This document shows positions 1 through 5,068 of a DNA stretch of 5,068 nt, piece by piece. Positions within the stretch are counted from its first letter, which is position 1. Every line of letters begins with the position of its first letter. The stretch comes from Proteiniphilum sp. UBA5283. GTDB taxonomy: Bacteria; Bacteroidota; Bacteroidia; Bacteroidales; Dysgonomonadaceae. The DNA lies in the NCBI GenBank assembly GCA_002408485.1, contig DHSP01000064.1:1-5068 (forward strand). The letters run 5' to 3'. The notes beneath the pieces were generated by a model that was not told the origin of the DNA, did no database searches, and saw only the letters and a program-made list of their open reading frames with translations. The position numbers were made by a program, and so were the translations under genes.

Positions 1-2444
1 GAGCCAATGTACCGGAAGGGGGTAAACTGCTTGTCAACTACCAATGTTTGCTTCACATAACTGCGCAAAATCTCCCCGATAAGGTAATGCTGTCCTTGTA
101 GAGGACGTGGATTTCCATCATCTTTAAAGTAGTACCGCGCAAATGCTTCCTCCAGGATCTCTGTCAGATAAGCCTCATCTTTGGCGACGGCTGCCAGGAC
201 GTCGGGCGTCACGATTTTTTCTTTGTAACGGTTGTAGATGATTTCCATCAACCGGTGAAAAATGGATCCGAACACATCTGCCTCCACCGACTCCTGTACC
301 TCCGTCTCTTCCGAGAGGCCTTCCACCGCCGTGAAATAGAACTTCAGGGGACAGTCGATGTAATTGTTGATAAGCGAAGCCGATAAATACTTCTCGTTTC
401 CGGCGAGAAAACCACTCAGCTTACGCATCACCTCCTTCCTCTTTGTCACCAGTACAGGCGCAACTTCGGGAGCAGAAACATCGTAGGTAACCATCCGCTC
501 CGAAATATCAAAGGAATGGTGATACAGGTATTTCAACTGATAAAAATACCGGCTCACCTCGCCGGTCTGCATCTCCTCGGCGCGTGTATCGTATAACATG
601 AACACTCGTTTGGCGCGACTGATCATCCGGTAAAAATGATACGCATAGGTACTGTCCTGATGCTCATGGGTGGGCAATCCGAACCCCTTCCTCAGCGTAT
701 AGGGAATAAACGAGTTAGAAGGGTTTCTCAGCGGAAACACCCCTTCGTTCATGGAGAGAATGATCAGATTTTCGAAATCGATGGTACGTGTTTCCAAAAC
801 GCCCATCACTTGCAAACCCGAAAGAGGCTCACCACTGAACGACACGCTGATGCTGTGTGCCAGCTTTTTCAAGAGGCTGAACCAGGTTTCCACCGTCATG
901 TTTCCTGCCCCTTGAAGACGGTCCTGGAGCCGGGTTACCGTCTTGTAGTACTGCACGATAAACTCCCGCTCCAGATCGGCAGAGTGTATGTTCCCTCCGG
1001 GGTTTTCTGCGTCCTGTCTTCCGGCATTGTCTTTTTCTCCGGCCGGCTTTCCTTCCTTCTTCTCTGCTGTGAGTGTCTGATATACATAGGCAAAGATGTG
1101 ATGCAGATAATCGCCGGCCTCCTGCCAGCCGGATAGGGGGTAGAAGATCAGCGACAGCAGGGGATGTCCGGGTATTTCCGACAGAGGCACCACAATACGG
1201 TTATAGGTGAGTATGTGCTCTTTCAGCGATTCTGCCTCTGCAGTTGCGCTCCTGTACACAAGCGGGTGATCGAGCAGCGCTTTAACGTAGCGGTGATAAA
1301 AGGCCGTCTCTCCATTCCAGGAGCGCAGATTCTGCTGCAAAAGGGCAATATGCTCCACCAGGCTGGCAATGGACGCATGGGAGAGTCCATAGCCCATGGT
1401 CACGTTGATCTTTCCGATCTCCGTAGGTACGGAATAAAGAACGGGCAGCAGCAAGCTTTCGTCGGGCAGCACAATGGCGGTGTTGATGGCCTCGCCCGGA
1501 TCGGGAATAGCCTTCGATTCAACAAGCCGGGAAAGGATGTGAGTCACGTGCTTAGCCTGACCTGCGCCGGAAGGCACACCGATAACTTCAATGGCCGTTT
1601 TCTCCGTTTTTTCGTCCGAGCCGGGCAACCTATATAATGACGGGAAACAAGCGTGATTTTCCTGCACGCGGAACGATGCCCGGTTTTGTGGATCCCGTAC
1701 AAAGGGAGAGTCGTAATCCCAGTAAAAATCGGCCATACCCTGTTTTTTCAGATGTTCCATCAGCATCTTTTCAGCAGGAGTAAGCGCATTCAGACCCACA
1801 AATACAAAACGTCCGGTCTGCCACTCTCTATCTTCCCCGTCCCTCGTCCGTTCCGCCACCTCACGGAACATCATCCCTTCGTAGGCACGTCCCTTTTCGT
1901 GTAATTCGCCCCGAAATGAGGCATAGAGTCCGGATAATATCTTCCAGGTCTCCTGAAACTTTTGTTTGGCCTCGCTACCTTCAGCCGGCATGAAGTTTGT
2001 CCAAAAGCGACGCACAGCATCTACCTGATCTTCAGAAAGATGAGCAAGGTCATCATCCAGAGACCTGAAATCGTGCACGTTGCGAAACAGCTGCTCGGCA
2101 TCAACCAGATACTTGTCCACATCGTCAAAGTCGTTCAGCAGCATCTCACCCCAGTATAAGAAATCGTCGAACGACTCTTTCGATCCGCTGATCTTGCCGA
2201 AATGGTTGTACAGCATCACCAGCATCTCTATCCTGTCTGCAGGCTGATAAGACGATAGTGACGCAAAAAGCTCCTGGATGGTGAGCACAGCAGGGGAAAA
2301 AAGAGGTTTACCGGCAATCTCCGCGAGATATTTCTGCAGAAAGATCCCTGCACGCCGGTTGGGAAGCACAAACGTGTACCGGTAAAGTTGGTTACCGCAC
2401 TGTTCATAAAACAGTTTTGCTACTTTATAAAGGAATGGGGTCAT
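1..2444 (-). CDS. AddB-like PD-(D/E)XK nuclease family protein (partial; C-terminus beyond left edge)
   Basis: I read 814 uninterrupted codons on the minus strand from the ATG at 2444-2442, with an in-frame TAG upstream near 2505. The protein matches the Bacteroidota AddB/RecB-nuclease-like family, thought to act in the cytoplasm in double-strand-break end processing with an AddA-like helicase partner. Visible marks: an N-terminal VLPNRRAGIFLQ segment (about residues 27-38) where a true helicase would carry a Walker A loop, so ATP binding looks lost; VGLNALTPAEK (about 219-229); a helicase-C-like LIILSMNEGVFPLRN with NEG at 566-568; SASLINNYIDCPLKFYF with Cys698, the usual entry to the nuclease domain; and FGSIFHRLMEII with His730, the first nuclease motif. 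The D, E/Q and K catalytic residues normally follow the final PFRYIGS stretch, so they lie outside the window. Residues 461-492 are a hydrophilic Glu/Lys/Gly-rich linker. Family members are roughly 950-1000 residues, so about 150 are missing. The family call is firm; pairing with AddA is inference, so no symbol is given. Confidence 0.88.
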   Translation of the reverse strand, partial: MTPFLYKVAKLFYEQCGNQLYRYTFVLPNRRAGIFLQKYLAEIAGKPLFSPAVLTIQELFASLSSYQPADRIEMLVMLYNHFGKISGSKESFDDFLYWGEMLLNDFDDVDKYLVDAEQLFRNVHDFRSLDDDLAHLSEDQVDAVRRFWTNFMPAEGSEAKQKFQETWKILSGLYASFRGELHEKGRAYEGMMFREVAERTRDGEDREWQTGRFVFVGLNALTPAEKMLMEHLKKQGMADFYWDYDSPFVRDPQNRASFRVQENHACFPSLYRLPGSDEKTEKTAIEVIGVPSGAGQAKHVTHILSRLVESKAIPDPGEAINTAIVLPDESLLLPVLYSVPTEIGKINVTMGYGLSHASIASLVEHIALLQQNLRSWNGETAFYHRYVKALLDHPLVYRSATAEAESLKEHILTYNRIVVPLSEIPGHPLLSLIFYPLSGWQEAGDYLHHIFAYVYQTLTAEKKEGKPAGEKDNAGRQDAENPGGNIHSADLEREFIVQYYKTVTRLQDRLQGAGNMTVETWFSLLKKLAHSISVSFSGEPLSGLQVMGVLETRTIDFENLIILSMNEGVFPLRNPSNSFIPYTLRKGFGLPTHEHQDSTYAYHFYRMISRAKRVFMLYDTRAEEMQTGEVSRYFYQLKYLYHHSFDISERMVTYDVSAPEVAPVLVTKRKEVMRKLSGFLAGNEKYLSASLINNYIDCPLKFYFTAVEGLSEETEVQESVEADVFGSIFHRLMEIIYNRYKEKIVTPDVLAAVAKDEAYLTEILEEAFARYYFKDDGNPRPLQGQHYLIGEILRSYVKQTLVVDKQFTPFRYIG

Positions 2445-2481
2445 GTGTTGCAACAAAAATAGAATTAAAATTGCTTTGGTA

Positions 2482-2512
2482 CAAATGTATGGAAAAATAG
2501 CCTACGGACATA
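2482..2512 (-). promoter_or_regulatory. Candidate Bacteroidota sigma-70 promoter of the nuclease gene
   Basis: Reading the minus strand, TACATTTG at 2489-2482 matches the Bacteroidota -7 consensus TAnnTTTG exactly. A weak -33 element, TATG at 2512-2509, precedes it with a 19-base spacer, close to the usual distance. Transcription would start near 2476, giving a leader of about 32 bases. That leader is A/T-rich and has no Shine-Dalgarno sequence before the ATG, which is usual in this phylum. The -7 box is a good match; the -33 box is only a partial one. Confidence 0.5.
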
Positions 2513-2598
2513 TTTTTTATTTTTTCAAATAAATTTTACTTTTCATTTATTTTTTATTTATTTGCATATTTATCAGCTTGTAAGGCCGAATGTCCGTA
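2503..2598. repeat. 9-bp perfect inverted repeat flanking the A/T-rich tract
   Basis: TACGGACAT at 2503-2511 and ATGTCCGTA at 2590-2598 are exact reverse complements, 78 bases apart. The left arm touches the weak -33 element of the nuclease promoter. The right arm contains the ATG of the sigma-factor gene and its next two codons. The arms are much richer in G/C than the tract they enclose. A match of this length could arise by chance in a region this size (a few percent by rough estimate), so the repeat is real as sequence but its function is unproven. Confidence 0.4.
2512..2575. other. A/T-rich divergent intergenic tract
   Basis: About nine tenths of these bases are A or T, mostly short runs of T on the plus strand, against roughly balanced composition in the flanking genes. 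The tract sits between the divergent nuclease and sigma-factor genes and must hold the upstream part of the sigma-factor promoter. The best plus-strand -7 candidate is TTTATTTG at 2557-2564, one mismatch from TAnnTTTG, but no clear -33 box lies at the right distance, so I do not call a promoter. Such tracts often act as flexible or curved upstream elements; that role is inferred from composition only. Confidence 0.5.
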
Positions 2599-3147
2599 AT
2601 TCAATTTGAAAATATCACGACCATCTACAAAAACCACCTGGATGCTCTCTATGCCTATGCACTCCATATGGGTTTTGATGAACAGACTGCCATGGATGCA
2701 ATTCACGATGTCTTTTACAAGCTCTGTATCCGCCACACTGATTTCGACGATAAGTCTAACCTGCGATTTTATCTGTTCAGGGCGCTCAGAAACAGGTTAA
2801 TCGATATACATCGATCTTATAGGGAAATTCCCGGGCTGGAAGCAGACAAATATGAAACAGAGGAGTTTCCCTCCTTTCAGTTAAAGATAACCATTGAGGA
2901 TGAAATCATCCTGCAAGAAGACAAGGAAGAAATCCGCAAAAAAATTGAACAGGTGCTGGATCGACTGACCAACCGGCAGCGGGAGATAATTTATTTACGA
3001 TACATTCACGAATACCGTTATGAAGAGATCGCTGAGATCATGCAGATCTCGGTGGAGTCGAGCAGGAACTTGCTTAGCCGGACGATCACCCGCCTTAGGA
3101 ATTCACAGCTACCACTATGGGTTATCCTGGCATTCATTCAACAATAA
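2590..3147 (+). CDS. RNA polymerase ECF-type sigma-70 factor (FecI-like, Bacteroidota type)
   Basis: This 185-residue cytoplasmic protein has the two-domain layout of ECF sigma factors. Region 2 spans about residues 10-78: the DAIHDVFYKL helix at 36-45 corresponds to the core-binding and -10-recognition segment, followed by LRFYLFRALRNRLIDIHR at 58-75. Region 4 spans about 121-171: LTNRQREIIYLRYI at 126-139, then YEEIAEIMQISVESSRNLLSRTI, the helix-turn-helix that reads the -35 element. Regions 1 and 3 are absent, as expected. An in-frame TAA at 2581-2583 lies just before the start and doubles as part of a TAAGG ribosome-binding sequence only four bases from the ATG, so the start is secure. 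The next gene downstream is a FecR-type anti-sigma factor and then a SusC receptor, which makes this the output of a surface-signalling module. The last residues, LPLWVILAFI at 174-183, are unusually hydrophobic. The exact target promoters are unknown. Confidence 0.93.
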   Translation: MSVIQFENITTIYKNHLDALYAYALHMGFDEQTAMDAIHDVFYKLCIRHTDFDDKSNLRFYLFRALRNRLIDIHRSYREIPGLEADKYETEEFPSFQLKITIEDEIILQEDKEEIRKKIEQVLDRLTNRQREIIYLRYIHEYRYEEIAEIMQISVESSRNLLSRTITRLRNSQLPLWVILAFIQQ

Positions 3148-3210
3148 ACGTTAAAAAAACACACTGAATGAAAGATTTTCACATATAGTGATGATGTCTT
3201 TCCAAATTCA
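3133..3210 (+). repeat. Overlapping inverted repeats able to form alternative hairpins between sigma and anti-sigma genes
   Basis: Arm B, TGAATGAA at 3165-3172, is the exact reverse complement of arm A, TTCATTCA at 3133-3140, which lies in the last codons of the sigma-factor gene (24-base loop). The same arm B region can instead pair downstream: TGAAT 3165-3169 with ATTCA 3206-3210, and GAAAGA 3170-3175 with TCTTTC 3197-3202, with a three-base bulge CAA at 3203-3205. An inner TCAC/GTGA stem at 3179-3182 and 3188-3191 closes on a five-base ATATA loop. The two folds are mutually exclusive. No U-tract directly follows either stem, so this is not a standard intrinsic terminator. Confidence 0.4.
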
Positions 3211-3268
3211 TCGTTTATTAAGTATAGAGTTTTTAGCAAATCTGTTTTTTTAATTTTCACAACTCTTT

Positions 3269-4456
3269 ATGATCGATAAAAATACCGAGAGAAAACATAT
3301 ACAGTATTTGAAGGATGAAAAATTCATTAAATGGATGCTTTATCCTACGGAAGAACTGATCAGCTATTGGCAGCATTTCACAGAAAAACATCCCGAGGAA
3401 AACATTCATCTGTTGAAAGCAAAAGAGCTTTTCAGGCGAATTAACCTCTCCACGTATACGCTTTCGGAAGAGAAGAAGCAGAAAGCGGTAGAGCAGCTGG
3501 TGGAGTCGTTACAGGCCTATCACCGAAAAAGAAAAATGCTGAAACTTTTCGTAACGGTTGCCTCTACAGCTGCTTCCATTCTGCTGCTATTTCTTTTCCT
3601 GCACGACAGGTACCGGGAATATGACAGCCACCCCGACATTCCAAAAGACTATTATGTAGGGAGCGAGCTGGAATCGAAAGAAATCCTTCTTTTTACCGGT
3701 GATCAGACAACCACTTTCGCGGAAAACATCGATGTCTCCATCAGGAACGATCAGTGCATTCAGGTAAAAAAAGAGAACAGCAGTGATACAGATGAGATTA
3801 CCACCGATCGAAGTAGCATCAACCGTTTGGTTGTGCCACATGGGAAACGATCCAAGGTGCTACTTCCCGACGGCACTCAGATATGGCTAAATGCCGGTTC
3901 TACACTTATATTCCCATCCTACTTCGAAAAAAAATCTCGAGAGGTTAAGCTCCTTGGAGAGATGTATGCAAATGTGGCCCATGATCCGGAGAGACCTTTT
4001 CTGGTGAAGACGGCATACCTCGATGTAAAAGTTCACGGAACAGGATTCAACCTTTCAGCATATCAGGATGTTTCTCCCTGGATCGTACTTGTGGAGGGAA
4101 GCGTAGAGATAAAATCAGACAAAGGCAAGGAGATGAAACTAGTGCCCAATGAAAGGGTAGTGCGCAATGAAAATGGATCACTGGAAAGAAGCAGGGTAAA
4201 TGTAAGCAGCTATGTAAGCTGGAAAGATGGATATCTCACATACCATGAGACTCCCATCTCAGAGGTTCTAAGGCAGATTGAGCGTTATTACAACCTATCA
4301 TTTAATCTTGACGACCATGTATCCCTGCAGGGGATGACCTGCAGCGGGAAGATCATCCTCTCGGATAACCTTGACAACGTGTTGACTGCGTTAACGCTCA
4401 TTTCTGACACGCGTTATCATCGGGAGAACAAATCAATCTACATTTATAGAAAGTGA
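3269..4456 (+). CDS. FecR-family anti-sigma factor with C-terminal DUF4974-type domain
   Basis: A 395-residue inner-membrane regulator that passes a signal from an outer-membrane receptor to the ECF sigma factor encoded upstream. Residues 1-89 are cytoplasmic and carry the short helical anti-sigma region typical of Bacteroidota members (FIKWMLYPTEELISYW, 19-34). One membrane span follows at about 91-111, preceded by a basic HRKRK stretch that fits an N-inside orientation. The periplasmic FecR domain runs from about 190 (VPHGKRSKVLLPDGTQIWLN) to about 300, and includes VHGTGF at 255-260, whose Gly257-Thr258 pair aligns by eye with the self-cleavage position known in FoxR-type proteins. The C-terminal domain at about 322-394, starting YLTYHETPISEVLRQIERYY, is expected to meet the receptor's STN domain. 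An in-frame TAA at 3251-3253 limits the start to the ATG used; no Shine-Dalgarno sequence is visible. It lies 121 bases after the sigma gene and 123 before the receptor. An A8 run at 3927-3934 lies in the coding sequence. Confidence 0.93.
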   Translation: MIDKNTERKHIQYLKDEKFIKWMLYPTEELISYWQHFTEKHPEENIHLLKAKELFRRINLSTYTLSEEKKQKAVEQLVESLQAYHRKRKMLKLFVTVASTAASILLLFLFLHDRYREYDSHPDIPKDYYVGSELESKEILLFTGDQTTTFAENIDVSIRNDQCIQVKKENSSDTDEITTDRSSINRLVVPHGKRSKVLLPDGTQIWLNAGSTLIFPSYFEKKSREVKLLGEMYANVAHDPERPFLVKTAYLDVKVHGTGFNLSAYQDVSPWIVLVEGSVEIKSDKGKEMKLVPNERVVRNENGSLERSRVNVSSYVSWKDGYLTYHETPISEVLRQIERYYNLSFNLDDHVSLQGMTCSGKIILSDNLDNVLTALTLISDTRYHRENKSIYIYRK

Positions 4457-4502
4457 AACTCAAAAGAATATGCCTATGGAAAAGAAAAATTGAATAAAAG
4501 AA

Positions 4503-4531
4503 GCCGAACGTTAGTGCAAATATCGTCCGGC
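4503..4531 (+). other. Imperfect hairpin between anti-sigma and receptor genes, with GAAC/CGTC motif pair
   Basis: GCCGAACG at 4503-4510 and CGTCCGGC at 4524-4531 form an 8-bp stem with one A-C mismatch and a 13-base loop. No run of T follows, only TAAATTCTAATT-like sequence, so it would be a poor terminator. The same bases contain GAAC (4506-4509) and CGTC (4524-4527), which resemble generic ECF -35 and -10 cores. The 14-base spacer between them is a little shorter than usual. No housekeeping TAnnTTTG box is visible in the 123-base gap. Either reading is tentative. Confidence 0.3.
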
Positions 4532-4579
4532 ATAAATTCTAATTACCGTGTATATCAATAATTAAAACTAAACAAAGAT

Positions 4580-5068
4580 ATGAACAAAAATTCTATTGCA
4601 GGCGAGCGCCATGTCAATAATCTTAAACGTACGTTTAAAATCATGAAAGCGTCTCTAATTATGCTATTATTTAGCATTCTTTACATACAGGCATCGACCG
4701 GTTACGCTCAGGAAACCGAGTTGACACTTGACCTGAAATCCACTACTATCCGGAAGGTTTTCGAAGAGATTGAACAGAAAAGTGACTTCCGGTTTATCTT
4801 GGCAGGTAATGCAGCGGAAATTGCCAATAAACGGGTTAACCTAACTGTGGAAGCAAAAAAAATCGATGAGATTCTTGACAAGGTTTTATCAGGTACAACC
4901 CTCACATACAAAATTTTGGATAGCCAGATCGTTGTCTATCGGGATGCTGCAAAAAACAGTGCATACTCGGATGCTGCTACAAAAGCTATTGCCGGGATAG
5001 AGCAGCAAAAAAGAGAAATCAGGGGCCGGATTACCACCGCTAATGGAGAGACCGTGATCGGTGCCAAC
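4580..5068 (+). CDS. SusC/RagA-family TonB-linked outer-membrane receptor with STN domain (partial; C-terminus beyond right edge)
   Basis: The first 163 codons of a TonB-dependent transporter, which imports oligomeric nutrients such as glycans or peptides across the outer membrane, usually with a SusD lipoprotein lid. The start ATG is bounded by an in-frame TAA at 4559-4561. A polar, basic lead of 21 residues precedes the hydrophobic signal core KASLIMLLFSILYIQAS (23-39), with likely cleavage after Ala43 (TGYA|QE). An internal Met22 is an alternative start, but the N-terminal extension is common in this family. The STN domain covers about 46-121: LTLDLKSTTIRKVFEEIEQK through VNLTVEAKKIDEILDKVL to YKILDSQIVVYR. 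REIRGRITTANGETVIGAN at 145-163 begins the carboxypeptidase-regulatory-like domain; the TonB plug and the beta-barrel lie outside. The STN domain shows that this receptor signals as well as transports, and the adjacent anti-sigma and sigma genes are its expected partners. The substrate cannot be inferred. An A8 run lies at 4855-4862. Confidence 0.93.
   Translation, partial: MNKNSIAGERHVNNLKRTFKIMKASLIMLLFSILYIQASTGYAQETELTLDLKSTTIRKVFEEIEQKSDFRFILAGNAAEIANKRVNLTVEAKKIDEILDKVLSGTTLTYKILDSQIVVYRDAAKNSAYSDAATKAIAGIEQQKREIRGRITTANGETVIGAN

Noticed and set aside
636..2159. Four open frames on the plus strand opposite the nuclease gene
   Set aside because: Their translations show no recognisable domain and are rich in Arg, His and Cys in an antisense-like pattern. 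They lie wholly inside a minus-strand gene with clear family motifs, so they are shadows.
2557..2564. TTTATTTG as the -7 box of the sigma-factor gene
   Set aside because: It has one mismatch to TAnnTTTG and no -33 element at the right spacing. In such an A/T-rich tract this match is expected by chance.
2554..2800. Short open frames on both strands overlapping the start of the sigma-factor gene
   Set aside because: They overlap the conserved region 2 of the sigma factor and have no domain or start signal of their own.
3148..3268. Small gene or housekeeping promoter in the sigma to anti-sigma gap
   Set aside because: No open frame of useful length with a start signal and no TAnnTTTG box with a matching -33 element could be seen. 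Only the hairpin arms and T-rich stretches stand out.
3587..3841. Minus-strand open frame of 84 codons with a hydrophobic end
   Set aside because: It is antisense to the membrane span and periplasmic part of the anti-sigma factor. The hydrophobicity mirrors that gene, and no promoter or ribosome-binding sequence supports it.
4503..4531. Rho-independent terminator after the anti-sigma gene
   Set aside because: The stem has a mismatch, the loop is 13 bases, and no T run follows.
4708..4911. Minus-strand open frame of 67 codons
   Set aside because: It is antisense to the STN domain of the receptor and shows no independent coding evidence.
1..5068. Mobile element, defence system, CRISPR array or RNA gene
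   Set aside because: No transposase, integrase or Cas-like protein, no spaced direct repeats, no tRNA-like cloverleaf and no rRNA sequence were recognised. The nuclease fits a housekeeping repair family rather than a defence gene.

Overview
The window reads as a Bacteroidota chromosome, most likely order Bacteroidales. The reasons are a SusC/RagA-type TonB-dependent receptor with an STN domain, an ECF sigma factor next to a FecR-like anti-sigma factor with a C-terminal DUF4974-type domain, A/T-rich leaders with little or no Shine-Dalgarno sequence, and a TAnnTTTG-type -7 box. No species can be named from the sequence alone. I see no tRNA, rRNA, CRISPR array, insertion sequence or phage gene.

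Layout. Bases 1-2444, minus strand: the first 814 codons of a large AddB-like PD-(D/E)XK nuclease, which runs off the left edge just before its expected catalytic residues. Bases 2445-2589: a very A/T-rich divergent intergenic region holding the nuclease promoter and one arm of a 9-bp inverted repeat. Bases 2590-3147, plus strand: an ECF sigma factor. Bases 3148-3268: a gap that can fold into alternative hairpins. Bases 3269-4456, plus strand: a FecR-family anti-sigma factor with one membrane span. Bases 4457-4579: a gap with a hairpin and a possible ECF-like promoter. Bases 4580-5068, plus strand: the start of a SusC-family outer-membrane receptor (signal peptide, STN domain, start of the carboxypeptidase-regulatory-like domain), cut by the right edge.

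How the genes work together. The three plus-strand genes form a complete trans-envelope signalling module. In the usual model for this class, substrate binding by the receptor exposes its periplasmic STN domain to the C-terminal part of the anti-sigma factor. The anti-sigma factor then releases or activates the ECF sigma factor, which transcribes the receptor and the genes after it, normally susD and degradative enzymes. The substrate cannot be read here because the downstream genes lie outside the window. The divergent nuclease looks like an unrelated DNA-repair housekeeping gene that shares only the intergenic region.

Nothing here is convincingly a new system. The points most worth a second look are non-coding: the mutually exclusive hairpins between sigma and anti-sigma genes, the inverted repeat bracketing the A/T-rich divergent promoter region, and the GAAC/CGTC element before the receptor.
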